Part shown: one piece after another, positions 55,065-64,000 of the stretch
How the letters are laid out: every line of letters begins with the position of its first letter
How positions within the stretch are numbered: position 1 is the first letter of the stretch
DNA from: Demequina sediminicola
Lineage (GTDB): Bacteria > Actinomycetota > Actinomycetes > Actinomycetales > Demequinaceae
Assembly: GCF_000975055.1 (NCBI RefSeq)
Contig: NZ_BBRB01000001.1
Span: 124,001-188,000, forward strand
DNA length: 64,000 nt
Reading direction: 5' to 3'
Made by a program: the position numbers and the translations under genes
The notes under the pieces: generated by a model
Databases searched by the model: none
Told to the model about the DNA's origin: nothing
The model's input: the letters and a program-made list of their open reading frames with translations, nothing else

Positions 55065-55724
55065 GTGACGACCAAGACACGCACTTGGACGACAGCGGCG
55101 ATGTTAACCATCCCACTGCTTGTTGGCAGTAGCGCGACGGCCGCGGCAACCGATTCAGGATGGGAGGAGTAGCGAGTCGAACTAGCCCTGGAAAAGGTAG
55201 ACGACGGGACCTGGACGGAGAGCGACCTCGCGACCCTCCGAGAGTTTCCCGAGGTTGCGCAACGCGTTGCGGATCCGTCCGCAGCGGTAGAAGTGACAGC
55301 CGGGGATCGCGTCGTGAGCCCTCCTCGCACGACTGCCCAGCTCAAGGACACTTCACCCGCCTCGCCCTTACTAAAGCCCTCCCGGACATGCAGGAACACG
55401 TGGGTAACTTACACCAAGCGAACGCTGTTGGGAGACATCGCATACAAATGGACCCACTTCGTTGATTGGTGCCACTCTGGCGGCAAAGTTGTGGCAATCA
55501 AGGAACGCTACGATTATGCACCCAGCATCTCAGCCTTCTACTACGTAGAGGGCCTCGTGCAGAACTCGAATAGTGGCGTGGGCACTTCTACGGCTTCCTC
55601 GATGTTCCAGCGACGCATCGACAACTGTATTGCCAAGTATGGTTGCGTCGCATCTCACACTCCATGGTCAAAGATCACGCTCAAGGGCAACGGCACCTAC
55701 ACCTATCGTGGCAGTGCTGGGTAG
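55065..55724 (+). pseudogene. Secreted protein gene with an in-frame amber codon
   Basis: GTG 55065, after AGGA, opens a signal peptide (TTAAMLTIPLLVGSSATAAA) that ends SGWEE at a TAG (55170-55172). The same frame then runs without another stop to 55724, encoding VELALEKVDDGTWTESDL..., a middle Ser/Thr/Pro linker and a Cys-containing C-terminal domain (CRNTWVTYTKRTLLG, FVDWCHSGGK, DNCIAKYGC). A single point change would give a ~219-residue secreted protein. It is a recent pseudogene, a readthrough gene or a sequencing error. No known family. ATG 55050 is an alternative start. Confidence 0.7.
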
Positions 55725-55733
55725 GGTGGAACA

Positions 55734-55907
55734 GTGAAAGTTCTACTGTTCTTGCTGTTGTGGGCACTTCTAGTATTCGTCGTGGTTTTCGTAATGTCCC
55801 TGTTTGGCGGCATAGGCACTATCGAACTCGGCCTCGCCGCAGCACTCGCTGCGCTCGTGGCAGCTGGGATCAACCGAGTGTTCTGGCGCCAGCGTCGCAA
55901 CACCTAG
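55734..55907 (+). CDS. 57-residue membrane protein
   Basis: GTG 55734, with AGGG upstream and 9 bp after the previous stop, encodes two hydrophobic helices (LLFLLLWALLVFVVVFVM and LGLAAALAALVAAGI) and a basic end (FWRQRRNT). Likely co-transcribed with the secreted-protein gene. Too short for family assignment. Confidence 0.55.
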   Translation: MKVLLFLLLWALLVFVVVFVMSLFGGIGTIELGLAAALAALVAAGINRVFWRQRRNT

Positions 55908-55927
55908 GAATCCACAACTCCTGGCCT

Positions 55928-55971
55928 AGCGCCGGCTCCGCCATCCCTTGCGGGTGTGCGGGGTCGGCGCT
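55928..55971 (+). terminator. Hairpin terminator after the small membrane protein gene
   Basis: AGCGCCG (55928-55934) pairs with CGGCGCT (55965-55971), extended inward by CCGC/GCGG with G-U pairs. A short T-containing tail (TCGCTGTTT) follows. Confidence 0.55.
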
Positions 55972-56003
55972 TCGCTGTTTCACTGCGTTGTCCCCTTCCG
56001 CAA

Positions 56004-56053
56004 ATTAGTTCACTTGAGGCGAAGTTGATTATTCGTGTCATGCGAACTAATGT
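56004..56053 (+). promoter_or_regulatory. Promoter with inverted-repeat operator for the MFS exporter
   Basis: -35 TTGATT (56025-56030), 17-bp spacer, -10 TAATGT (56048-56053). ATTAGTTC (56004-56011) and GAACTAAT (56044-56051) are inverted copies that flank the promoter, the second covering the -10. This fits control by a dimeric repressor such as a MarR or TetR protein. Confidence 0.55.
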
Positions 56054-56106
56054 GGCCCAGTTGCCGAGCCACCGCTACGCAACCGCGAACGCTAAGGAGT
56101 CCCCGC

Positions 56107-57738
56107 TTGTCCAAGCCAGCCGCAGACCGCGCCTCACTGCAAGACGCACTCGACGAGGGAATTCCCGAGTCGACCTACCGCCGCCGCTGGGGAATCCTCG
56201 CGACTCTGTGTCTTGGCCTCATGACAGCGATGGTCGCCAACATGAGCCTCAACCTGGCGCTCCCTGACCTCACTGTGGAGTTCTCACTCACGCAGCTAGA
56301 GCTCACCTGGGTTGTTGAGGCCTTCGCTCTGGTCTTCGCGTCACTGCTTTTCATCGCCGCCGCGATCGCGGACCGGTACGGGCGCAAACGGACGATGCTC
56401 GTGGGACTCGTCGTCTTCATCCTCGCCTCGGCCTACGCTCCCCTGTTCGCCACCACGGGTGGAGAGCTCATCGCCTCCCGTGCCTTCATGGGCATCGGTG
56501 GCGCACTCGTGATGCCCACGACGTTGTCGATCGTCAACGTGGTGTTCCCCACGAAGGAACGCCCCAAGGCCATCGCCATCTGGGCCGCAGTGGCCGGTGT
56601 CGGCATGATGATCGGCTCCGTGCTGACTGGCATCCTGCTGCACTTCTTTGACTGGCACGCCGCGTTCTATCTTGGCGCGGTGCTAGGAGTCATCGCCCTC
56701 TTTGCTTCGTGGCGCATCGTCCCCGAATCCGTCGACGAGAAGGCCACCCCGGTGGACTGGGTCGGAGGTGCATTCATCACCGCGGCCCTCGCCGGCATCG
56801 TCTACACGATCATGGAGGTCCCATCGCACGGCTGGAGCGACCCCGTCACGATGATCGCCGCCACGGTGGGCGCCGCGTCGCTCATCGCGTTCATCTGGTG
56901 GGAGAACCGTGTCGAGCACCCGATGCTCGACCTCAAGCTCTTCAAGAACCGCCGCTTCTCACTGTCTGTGGTGTCCGTCACCTTGACCTTCTTCGCCATG
57001 ATTGGCGCGTTCTTTGGCATGACCCAAATCTTCCAGCTCGTCATGGACTACGGGGCACTCAAGACTTCGCTCGCCATGATTCCGCCGATGCTGCCAATGA
57101 TGGTCGTGGGGCCGATGGTGCCGCGCCTCGTTGCCGCTGTCGGCACGCGCTGGACGGTTGTCCCTGGCCTCGTAGCGGTTGCCACCGGGTTCCTACTGAT
57201 GACCACCTGGCCAACGGTTCCGTCGTATTGGGACTTCTTCATTGCCATGTCGATCATCACGCTCGGTATGGCGCTGGTCATGACGCCCGCAACGAACATG
57301 ATGATGGCTTCCGTGCCGCGCAACCGGTCCGGCATGGGTTCCGCCATGAACGACACCACCCGGGAACTTGGCGCCTCCCTGGGCATTGCCCTGTTGGGTT
57401 CGATGATCGCCACCCAGTACACCCAGAACATCTCCTCAACGGCGGCGCAGGTGCCCGGCGAGGCAGGCGGAGTGATCGAGGATTCTCTCGCGGGTGCGCT
57501 GGCCGTCACAGATCAGATGGCCACCGCGGGCGGCGAGGCCGCAACGGCTGCCGCGCAGATCGCGCAAGCCGCTCAGGCAGCATTCATGGATGCCAACCAG
57601 TACGCCATGATGGTGTCCGCCGTCATCGCGATCGCTACGGCCGTGCTCATGCTGTTCGCCCTGCCACGCGGCGAGAAGTCCCTCTCCGCCGAGCCCGAGG
57701 ATGACGAGATCCGCGAGGAAGTCAAGACCACAGCCTAG
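56107..57738 (+). CDS. MFS multidrug exporter, DHA2 (14-helix) family
   Basis: A 543-residue major-facilitator exporter of the EmrB/QacA type. Motif A-like AAAIADRYGRKRTMLVGL after helix 2, motif C-like GVGMMIGSVLTGILL, and about 14 helices. A polar acidic tail ends the protein. Exports drugs or other toxic organics by proton antiport. Starts at TTG 56107 with AAGGAG at 7 bp spacing; upstream ATG or GTG starts would precede the ribosome binding site. Confidence 0.9.
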   Translation: MSKPAADRASLQDALDEGIPESTYRRRWGILATLCLGLMTAMVANMSLNLALPDLTVEFSLTQLELTWVVEAFALVFASLLFIAAAIADRYGRKRTMLVGLVVFILASAYAPLFATTGGELIASRAFMGIGGALVMPTTLSIVNVVFPTKERPKAIAIWAAVAGVGMMIGSVLTGILLHFFDWHAAFYLGAVLGVIALFASWRIVPESVDEKATPVDWVGGAFITAALAGIVYTIMEVPSHGWSDPVTMIAATVGAASLIAFIWWENRVEHPMLDLKLFKNRRFSLSVVSVTLTFFAMIGAFFGMTQIFQLVMDYGALKTSLAMIPPMLPMMVVGPMVPRLVAAVGTRWTVVPGLVAVATGFLLMTTWPTVPSYWDFFIAMSIITLGMALVMTPATNMMMASVPRNRSGMGSAMNDTTRELGASLGIALLGSMIATQYTQNISSTAAQVPGEAGGVIEDSLAGALAVTDQMATAGGEAATAAAQIAQAAQAAFMDANQYAMMVSAVIAIATAVLMLFALPRGEKSLSAEPEDDEIREEVKTTA

Positions 57739-57744
57739 AACTCC

Positions 57745-57806
57745 CGCCAAATGGAGCCATCTCGCTGTTTTGGCGTGCCAAATCAGCGAGATGGCTCCAT
57801 TTGGCG
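57745..57806. repeat. Near-perfect 30-bp inverted repeat (long hairpin)
   Basis: 57745-57767 and 57784-57806 are perfectly complementary over 23 bp. After one T-T mismatch the arms pair for 6 more bp (57769-57774 with 57777-57782), leaving a 2-nt loop. The arm contains CCAAATGGAGCCAT. It lies between the MFS gene and maf, ending 28 bp before the maf start. No T-run. It resembles the hairpin at 14026-14081. Confidence 0.85.
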
Positions 57807-57834
57807 AGGGGGCAGAGGGGCTAGGGTCAGTGCC

Positions 57835-58461
57835 ATGACAGTGCCGCTCCTGCTTGCCTCCCAGTCCCCCGCCCGCCTCGCCACCTTGCGAGCGGCAGGG
57901 GTAGAGCCCGACGTCATTGTCTCTGGCGTCGACGAAGATGCGATCCTCGACAAGCTCCGCACCGAGCACCCCGACGCTGAGCCTGGGGACGCCGTTCTCG
58001 CGCTCGCGCGGGCCAAAGCAGAGCATGTCGCGGCCGAGTACGAGACCAACGCCATCGTCCTTGGCTGTGACTCCATGCTGGAGATAGACGGCGCCATTTA
58101 CGGCAAACCGGGCGATGCTGAAACCGCCGTTGCACGCTGGCGCACCATGCGCGGACGCTCGGGCATCCTGCACAGCGGTCACTGGCTTGTCGATGACCGC
58201 GAAGACGGCACGCGCGGCTCCGTGGGTTCGTCGTCCGCAACGGTCGTGCACTTCGCGAAGCTCACCGACGACGAGATCGAGGCCTACGTCGCCACGGGCG
58301 AACCGCTCAAGGTCGCAGGCGGCTTCACGGTCGATGGTCTCGGAGGCCCGTACGTCGAACGCATCGACGGCGACTTTCATGGCGTCGTAGGCGTTTCACT
58401 CCCCTTGCTCCGCACTCTCCTGGCGGAACTTTCGGTTCCCTTCCACACCTTGCGCGAGTAG
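57835..58461 (+). CDS. maf: Maf-family nucleotide pyrophosphatase
   Basis: A 208-residue Maf protein: LLLASQSPARLATLRAAGV, VLGCDSMLEIDG, GKPGDAETA and GGFTVDGLGG. Maf proteins hydrolyse modified or canonical nucleoside triphosphates and can delay septation. ATG 57835 fits the family N terminus; earlier starts lie in the hairpin. The 58462-58664 gap after it holds no gene. Confidence 0.92.
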   Translation: MTVPLLLASQSPARLATLRAAGVEPDVIVSGVDEDAILDKLRTEHPDAEPGDAVLALARAKAEHVAAEYETNAIVLGCDSMLEIDGAIYGKPGDAETAVARWRTMRGRSGILHSGHWLVDDREDGTRGSVGSSSATVVHFAKLTDDEIEAYVATGEPLKVAGGFTVDGLGGPYVERIDGDFHGVVGVSLPLLRTLLAELSVPFHTLRE

Positions 58462-58554
58462 TCCCGCGTCAGGACGGCGTACGCCACGAGGACCAGGCAG
58501 ATTGTGGGGTCTGCACAACCTACGGCCCCGTAGCCCATGTAAATGTCAAGTCGA

Positions 58555-58571
58555 TTGTAGATACCCTACAA
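58555..58571. promoter_or_regulatory. Small palindrome upstream of the biotin carboxylase gene
   Basis: TTGTAG-ATACC-CTACAA, 6-bp perfect arms, about 95 bp before the carboxylase start. Possible operator; factor unknown. Confidence 0.35.
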
Positions 58572-58664
58572 ACGCAGTGCCGCCGCGTGTGACCGCTTTC
58601 CAAAGTTGATGCACCGCATCGCATTCACAGGTGCTGGTTGGTAACCAGGCGCTACGGTGACGGG

Positions 58665-60449
58665 GTGTCTGCATTCTCTTCTGTCCTCATTGCCAATCGT
58701 GGCGAGATCGCGGTACGCGTTATTCGCGCGTGCAACGACGCTGGCCTACGTTCCATCGCCATCTACGCCGATTCGGACCGTGACGCCCCACACGTGCGTC
58801 TAGCGGACGAGGCTTTCGCGCTGGGAGGCGAGACCGCAGCACAGACCTACCTCGACATCGAGAAGGTCGTCGACGCCGCACGCCGTAGTGGCGCGGAGGC
58901 AATCCACCCCGGATACGGATTCCTCTCAGAGAACGCCGACTTCGCCCGGGCCGTCATGGATGCTGGGCTGGTGTGGATTGGCCCGCCTCCCGCAGCGATC
59001 GAGGGTCTCGGCGACAAGGTCAGCGCACGCCACATCGCGCAACGGGCGGGCGCTCCCCTGGTCCCTGGCACTAAAGACCCGGTAGCAAACGCCGATGAGG
59101 TTCTTGCGTTCGCCGACGAGCACGGGCTTCCCGTTGCGATCAAGGCAGCGTTCGGCGGCGGTGGGCGCGGCCTCAAGGTGGCCCGCACCCGCGAAGAGAT
59201 CCCTGAACTTTTTGACTCCGCCACTCGTGAAGCGGTAGCCGCCTTCGGCCGCGGTGAGTGCTTTGTGGAGCGCTTCCTCGATAAGCCTCGCCACGTCGAA
59301 ACCCAGTGCCTTGCAGACACGCACGGCAATGTCGTCGTGGTGTCCACCCGCGACTGCTCGCTGCAGCGTCGGCACCAGAAACTCGTCGAAGAAGCGCCAG
59401 CACCCTTCTTGACTGACGAGCAGAATGCACGCCTCGTTGAGTCGAGCCAGGCCATTTTGCGCGAAGCCAACTATGTGGGTGCCGGTACGTGCGAGTTCCT
59501 CGTGGGCGTTGACGGCACCATCTCCTTCCTTGAGGTGAACACTCGCCTGCAGGTGGAACACCCCGTGACAGAGGAAGTCACGGGTGTAGACCTGGTGCGC
59601 GAGCAGTTCCGCATTGCTGCAGGCGAGCCCATCCAGAACCTCTCACCCGTCACGCGTGGCCACTCATTCGAGTTCCGCATCAACGGTGAAGACCCGGGCC
59701 GCAACTTCATGCCCGCTCCTGGCCGCATCTCCAAGCTCCGCTTCCCCACCGGCCCCGGTGTCCGCATCGATGCTGGCGTGGTCGAGGGCGACACCGTCTC
59801 TGGCAACTTTGACTCGATGATCGCCAAGGTCATCGTCACTGGCGCCACCCGCACCGAGGCAATCCAGCGCGCACGCCGCGCTCTCGCCGAAATGTCGGTC
59901 GAGGGAATCCCCACCGTCGTACCCTTCCACCGCGCTGTGTTGGATACCCATGAGTTCGCCGCACCCACGGGCACCTTCGGCGTGTACACCACGTGGATTG
60001 AATCCGAGTTTGCGGACACGGTCGCTACGCTCGGCAGCACAGGCTCCGGTGTAGAGAATGAAGCCGATGCCGTCGCCACGGAGCGCGTTGTTGTGGAAGT
60101 GGGCGGCAAGCGCCTAGAAGTGGTCCTGCCGGCAGCCTTGGCGCAGGCCGGGCGAGCGAACGCACGCAAGGGCGGTCCTGCTCGCCGTACGGCTCGCCGT
60201 GGCGGTACAACCCGATCCGCCGCGAGCGGCAACTCACTGACCTCGCCCATGCAGGGCACGATCGTGAAGGTCGCTGTCGAAGATGGTGCGACGGTTGCCG
60301 AGGGCGACCTGGTGGTGGTGCTGGAGGCCATGAAGATGGAGCAGCCGCTGGTGGCACACCGCGCTGGCACCGTCACGGGCCTGTCGCTTGCAGTGGGCGG
60401 TTCCGTGAGCTCCGGCACAGTCATCTGCGACATCGCCGACCCCGCCTAG
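58665..60449 (+). CDS. Acyl-CoA carboxylase alpha subunit (biotin carboxylase plus biotin carrier)
   Basis: A 594-residue AccA3/BccA-type chain. Biotin carboxylase part: [46 protein letters not shown] and [15 protein letters not shown]-terminal biotin carrier has EAMKM with the biotinylated Lys557. It forms carboxybiotin for the beta subunit encoded at 50881 and is the substrate of the BirA encoded at 49970. GTG 58665 matches the family N terminus, without an obvious ribosome binding site. Confidence 0.94.
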   Translation: MSAFSSVLIANRGEIAVRVIRACNDAGLRSIAIYADSDRDAPHVRLADEAFALGGETAAQTYLDIEKVVDAARRSGAEAIHPGYGFLSENADFARAVMDAGLVWIGPPPAAIEGLGDKVSARHIAQRAGAPLVPGTKDPVANADEVLAFADEHGLPVAIKAAFGGGGRGLKVARTREEIPELFDSATREAVAAFGRGECFVERFLDKPRHVETQCLADTHGNVVVVSTRDCSLQRRHQKLVEEAPAPFLTDEQNARLVESSQAILREANYVGAGTCEFLVGVDGTISFLEVNTRLQVEHPVTEEVTGVDLVREQFRIAAGEPIQNLSPVTRGHSFEFRINGEDPGRNFMPAPGRISKLRFPTGPGVRIDAGVVEGDTVSGNFDSMIAKVIVTGATRTEAIQRARRALAEMSVEGIPTVVPFHRAVLDTHEFAAPTGTFGVYTTWIESEFADTVATLGSTGSGVENEADAVATERVVVEVGGKRLEVVLPAALAQAGRANARKGGPARRTARRGGTTRSAASGNSLTSPMQGTIVKVAVEDGATVAEGDLVVVLEAMKMEQPLVAHRAGTVTGLSLAVGGSVSSGTVICDIADPA

Positions 60450-60568
60450 CGTCACTTCTTCGCGGCGTCACAGCACACGGTGCTGATGGCGTGGGCGAGG
60501 CCTGCGTTGTTCACAGAGCACGGCCCCCGCGTCGCGGCTCTCATTGTTGCGGCGGTACCGTGACAGGC

Positions 60569-62542
60569 ATGACCGATGTGAGACGTGCCCTGGGCCTGAT
60601 CGCTGTGGCGTCGTGGCTGTTGATTGATTCGCTTCGCACCGCAGGCCCATTACTGCTCGACCTGTCCGAGCCCAATACCGCCACTGCACTGATCGCTATC
60701 GTCGCAGTAGGCGCTGGCGGTGCCGCAGTGGCGTGGCTGGCATCGATGGCCGCACAGTTCTTCAGCCAAGGTGGCACCGTGTGGTTCCTCCTCGGCATCA
60801 CGGCCATTGCTCGCTTCAGCCTTCCGCTCCTCGACGGGGGTTGGCTCATCGGCGCTGGGCTCTACATCGCGGCGCTTGCGATCGCCACCGTGATCATGTG
60901 CGCGCGGGTCGCCGTCGGTAACGGCTCGGGGGCCACACTGGTGACCGGAACTGCGCTGGGTGCAGCCGCCGCCGTGGCAGAGCAGGCGCTACTGCGCACC
61001 TTCGATGCGGCGTGGAGGACCGATGTGTGGGGGTGGGTCGCCATCGGCGTGGTTGCCGTTTTGGCCTTGGTCAATGGCTGGCGATGCCACGACCTCACTC
61101 CCGCCAAGCACACCCGGGGCTGGTGGGGCTACGGCCTCTACTGGGCCTTCCTGATGTATGCCTTTGCCAACCTGGGCTACGTGACATCGCAAGCATCCGT
61201 GCGCATGTCCGTTGCTGTGGTGTTCTCCATGGTGGGCCTCTTGCTGGCTGCGCGTCTCGCGTCGGCAGCGATCGCCATGAAGGGCCCTGTTCACATCGCA
61301 CTCGTAGTGATCGGCGTGGCAGCGCTGGCCGTGCTGCTGTCCGTTCCTGGACTCGCCGCGCTGATCGCGTTGCCCATTGCTTCCGCGACCAGTGGCCTCG
61401 CAGCAGCACTCATGATGCGGGCGGACAAGGGCTCCGCTGCGCGCAGCCTCGGGGCTTCGTTCGCATTCGTTGCAGCGATGCTGGGACCGTTAGTGATTGC
61501 TGAGATCGACAGGCTCTCGGTGACCCCCGTCCGGCACGGGATCTTGCTGATCGCCGTGGGCATCGCCCTCATGATAGGAACGGCCTTCCGTGTGGGTACG
61601 CGTCACACGGCGCCAGCCCTACCCGGCGTCCTGCCGCGCCTTGCTGTGGGTGCCGTCGCCGTTGGCGGATTGTGGTGGTGGACAAGCGCCACCTATGAGC
61701 AAGAGCAGCTGTACTCCGAGAACTTCCTGTCCTCCCCCACGGCTATGTCCTGGAACATTCACCACGGCGTGACCCCGGCAGCACAGGGCAGGCTCGGCGT
61801 CAACGCTCAGGACGTCGCACACACACTTCGCGACAATCCCGCCGATGTGACGATGCTGCAAGAGGTCGACCGCGGCGGCTTGTTGTCGGGTGGGGTCGAC
61901 ATGGTGGAGTACCTTGCTGGCGAACTACAACTACCCATCTCCTACGCTGGCGCCCACACCGAGCAGACGGGAAATGCCATCCTCACCTCGCGGCCCCACA
62001 GTGAGGTGCGCGCCCTCAAGCCGGACAGCGACCTCGGCCCCCGCCACGGCGCACTCGCGGTGACATTTATGGGCGCAACGTACGCGTCAACGCAAATCGA
62101 TGGCGATGACGGCACCGATCCCGAGGCGCAAGCCGCACGCCTCGTGGAGTGGGGAACGGCCATCGGCCCTGTGGTCATTGGCGGGGACTTTGGCGATGGC
62201 CCCGATTCCGCCACGCTCGCAGTGATGCTGGACTCTGGCTATGCGATTGCTGCCGAAGCACTACCTGCCGGCGCAGCCGCACAGGATGGTGCCCGGGTGG
62301 ACTTTATTCTGGGCCGTGAAGTCGTCCTTGAGGACTTCGCGCTGCTCGATGTCCCGTGGTCCGACCATCTGCCGCTCACCGCGCACGTGCGTACCGGTCT
62401 AGGCGGCGATGTCGCGCCTCACGTCGAGCGTGACGAGGATGCCGGCGCCGCCACGTCTGAACCGTCGCCATCAGAGAGCGCGTCCGGCACGCCGTCAATC
62501 AGTGAGTCACCGTCAGCGTCACCATCGCCCAGCACAAGCTAG
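60569..62542 (+). CDS. Membrane protein with C-terminal endonuclease/exonuclease/phosphatase domain
   Basis: A 657-residue protein: about ten N-terminal TM helices (residues 10-400), then an EEP-fold domain with SWNIHH, MLQEVD, GGDFGDGPD and a final SDHLPLTAH. The Asn, Glu, Asp and His of the metal-dependent phosphatase site are visible. A Ser/Pro/Glu-rich tail (PSPSESASGTPSISESPS) ends it. Likely a cell-surface phosphodiesterase acting on a lipid or sugar phosphate; DNA is not implied. ATG 60569; GTG 60560 is possible. Confidence 0.8.
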   Translation: MTDVRRALGLIAVASWLLIDSLRTAGPLLLDLSEPNTATALIAIVAVGAGGAAVAWLASMAAQFFSQGGTVWFLLGITAIARFSLPLLDGGWLIGAGLYIAALAIATVIMCARVAVGNGSGATLVTGTALGAAAAVAEQALLRTFDAAWRTDVWGWVAIGVVAVLALVNGWRCHDLTPAKHTRGWWGYGLYWAFLMYAFANLGYVTSQASVRMSVAVVFSMVGLLLAARLASAAIAMKGPVHIALVVIGVAALAVLLSVPGLAALIALPIASATSGLAAALMMRADKGSAARSLGASFAFVAAMLGPLVIAEIDRLSVTPVRHGILLIAVGIALMIGTAFRVGTRHTAPALPGVLPRLAVGAVAVGGLWWWTSATYEQEQLYSENFLSSPTAMSWNIHHGVTPAAQGRLGVNAQDVAHTLRDNPADVTMLQEVDRGGLLSGGVDMVEYLAGELQLPISYAGAHTEQTGNAILTSRPHSEVRALKPDSDLGPRHGALAVTFMGATYASTQIDGDDGTDPEAQAARLVEWGTAIGPVVIGGDFGDGPDSATLAVMLDSGYAIAAEALPAGAAAQDGARVDFILGREVVLEDFALLDVPWSDHLPLTAHVRTGLGGDVAPHVERDEDAGAATSEPSPSESASGTPSISESPSASPSPSTS

Positions 62543-62548
62543 GTCCGC

Positions 62549-62583
62549 CCTGGTGTCACGCATCGTCGATGGGTGACACCAGG
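62549..62583. terminator. Bidirectional hairpin between two convergent genes
   Basis: CCTGGTGTCAC (62549-62559) pairs with GTGACACCAGG (62573-62583); 11-bp perfect stem, 13-nt loop. Lies between the EEP and LpdA-like stops. Confidence 0.7.
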
Positions 62584-62587
62584 CGCG

Positions 62588-63982
62588 CTAGACGCGTGCT
62601 TGGTCGGACAGGTGGTGCAGACGCCGCGCCACCTCTGCCGTGGTCCCTGAGAGGGACGGGTACACGGTGAACACGCCTGCGACATCGTCCACCGTCAAGT
62701 GGTGCGTCACGGCGAGCGAGAGCGGGAAGATGTGCTCGCTGGCACGGGAGCCCACGATGACGGCGCCCAACACTTGTCCGGTAACGGTGTGACCGAAAAT
62801 CTTGACGAAGCCCTGATCGATTCCGAGCATCTTGGCCCGGGGGTTGCGCGCCAAGTCCAAGCGCGAAACCTCATAGAAGAGACCGCGCTCCTTCAGCTCC
62901 TCCTCGGAGGCTCCCACGGTGGCGATCTCGGGGGCGGTAAACACCGCCGACGCGACGTGCCGCAAATCAAGTGGGGTGACGGCGTCGCCGAGCGCATGCG
63001 CCATAGCAATGCGTCCCTGGGTGGCCGCGACGGAAGCCAGCGGGAGCACCCCGGTGCAGTCGCCGGCAGCATAGATTCCGCGAGCGGACGTGCGTGAGAC
63101 GCGGTCGACGGTGATGTAGCCGCGCTCGTCGAGTTCAACGCCCGCTTCTTCAAGGCCAAGTGAGTCAGTGTTGGGGATAGATCCCACGGCCATCAAGCAA
63201 TGGCTTCCCGTGACCACGCGGCCGTCGGCCAACGTGACCTCAACTCCGACGCCGGTGTTCTTCACGCTCTGCGCGCGGGTTCCACCCATCACATTCATGC
63301 CGCGTTCCGCGAACACTTCCTGAACAAGCGCGGCCGCCTCAGGGTCCTCGCGCGGCAGCACTCGGTCACCGGAGGACACGAGGGTGACCTCGGATCCGAG
63401 CAGACTGTAAGCACCCGCGAACTCTGCGCCCGTGACTCCGGAACCCACCACGATCAGATGTTCGGGGAGCTCGGCGAGATCGTAAAGCTGCGTCCACGTC
63501 AGGATGCGATCGTTGTCAGGCTCTGCACCTTCAACAACACGAGGCCGCGCACCCACCGCGAGCAAGACCACATCGGCGTCAAGCGTCTCGCCGTCGACCA
63601 CGACGTTGCCCTCGGGCGTCAGCGTCGCGCTGCCATGGAGCACCGTGATGCCGTTGTCTGCCATCCGGCTTGAAATGTCACCCGACTGCTTGGCGACGAG
63701 CGCCCGGATGCGCGCATTGACGGCGGCCACATCGACCACATGTGCAGTCGATTCGGAGCCATGCGCATCGCGGATTCCTAGTTGCGGTGCGCGGTCTGCG
63801 ATGGTGCGCCACTCAGCCGTGGCGATGGCCGTCTTGGAGGGCACCACATCGGTGAGGACGGCGTTACCGCCCATCCCTTGACGCTCGACCAAGGTGACAT
63901 CTGCACCGGCTTTGCGGGCGACGAGGGCCGCCTCGTATCCTCCAGGGCCGCCACCAATAATTGCCACGTGTGTCGTTGCCAT
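62588..63982 (-). CDS. LpdA-like flavoprotein (NAD(P)H:quinone reductase type) lacking the disulfide
   Basis: A 464-residue member of the lipoamide-dehydrogenase fold: FAD motif AIIGGGPGGYEAAL, NAD motif VVGSGVTGAEFAGAY, and YAAGDCTG. The redox disulfide is absent: the usual C-x4-C segment reads GGNAVLTDVVPSK, with Ala41 and Val46. The C-terminal HxxxxE dyad is also changed (VYPSLSG). This matches mycobacterial LpdA, a quinone reductase rather than a lipoamide dehydrogenase. ATG 63982 follows GGAG; an ATG 9 bp upstream overlaps that site. Confidence 0.88.
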   Translation of the reverse strand: MATTHVAIIGGGPGGYEAALVARKAGADVTLVERQGMGGNAVLTDVVPSKTAIATAEWRTIADRAPQLGIRDAHGSESTAHVVDVAAVNARIRALVAKQSGDISSRMADNGITVLHGSATLTPEGNVVVDGETLDADVVLLAVGARPRVVEGAEPDNDRILTWTQLYDLAELPEHLIVVGSGVTGAEFAGAYSLLGSEVTLVSSGDRVLPREDPEAAALVQEVFAERGMNVMGGTRAQSVKNTGVGVEVTLADGRVVTGSHCLMAVGSIPNTDSLGLEEAGVELDERGYITVDRVSRTSARGIYAAGDCTGVLPLASVAATQGRIAMAHALGDAVTPLDLRHVASAVFTAPEIATVGASEEELKERGLFYEVSRLDLARNPRAKMLGIDQGFVKIFGHTVTGQVLGAVIVGSRASEHIFPLSLAVTHHLTVDDVAGVFTVYPSLSGTTAEVARRLHHLSDQARV

Positions 63983-64000
63983 AAACTCCATTGTCTCTCA

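Overview
The window is a high-GC actinobacterial chromosome segment, most likely from a Micrococcales-type facultative anaerobe. This rests on the prfB-ftsE-ftsX-smpB order, the split acyl-CoA carboxylase (biotinylated alpha chain, beta chain and a small epsilon chain), a Tad/Flp pilus locus, a WhiB-family gene, and fermentative pyruvate formate-lyase and AdhE enzymes. Genes are tightly packed, with many ATGA or GTGA overlaps. No rRNA, tRNA or CRISPR array was recognised.

Layout. 1-10.9 kb: end of an MMPL transporter, a serine hydrolase, a formate/nitrite channel, the smpB / NlpC-type M23 hydrolase / ftsX / ftsE division cluster, prfB, a ClC channel and a BASS-family transporter. 11-17.4 kb: mixed-acid fermentation (adhE, pflA, pflB), with an unusual repeat, hairpin and G-rich block between adhE and pflA. 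17.6-20.2 kb: a GH2 beta-mannosidase. 20.2-33 kb: a Tad pilus operon whose ATPase gene cpaF is cut in two by an 8,273-bp integrative element. 33-34.1 kb: a HEPN/nucleotidyltransferase pair. 34.2-42.3 kb: a Cys-tailed flavoprotein with an ArsR-like operator, then a siderophore-type ABC importer divergent from a heterodimeric exporter-fold ABC pair, sharing a metal-repressor-like palindrome. 42.3-50 kb: YedK, then a polyol PTS operon (IIC, IIB, IIA, zinc dehydrogenase, DeoR regulator, 1-phosphofructokinase, HPr, Enzyme I). 50-64 kb: biotin and acyl-CoA carboxylase genes, two MarR regulators, an MFS exporter, Maf, a membrane-anchored EEP phosphatase and an LpdA-like flavoprotein.

The main discovery is the integrative element. 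A 15-bp direct repeat (CCCGGTACGCCAGCA) lies at 23787-23801 and 32060-32074. Joining the flanks at this repeat restores an uninterrupted 396-residue CpaF in frame across its conserved GVPGMCTLHANS region. A large serine integrase starts 24 bp inside the right repeat. The cargo is a chain of small overlapping genes: a RepA-like AAA ATPase, a WhiB-like protein, a 54-residue zinc-finger-like protein, a Panacea/Doc toxin-antitoxin pair, and a two-gene cassette beside the left end. No phage structural genes are present, so this looks like a satellite or plasmid-like element rather than a prophage. Because excision would restore cpaF exactly, insertion may act as a reversible off-switch for the pilus.

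Other points of interest are two very long intergenic perfect hairpins sharing a motif, a terminator hairpin that buries a ribosome binding site, a secreted-protein gene with an in-frame amber codon, and a polyol operon whose enzyme content suggests a fructose-1-phosphate route.
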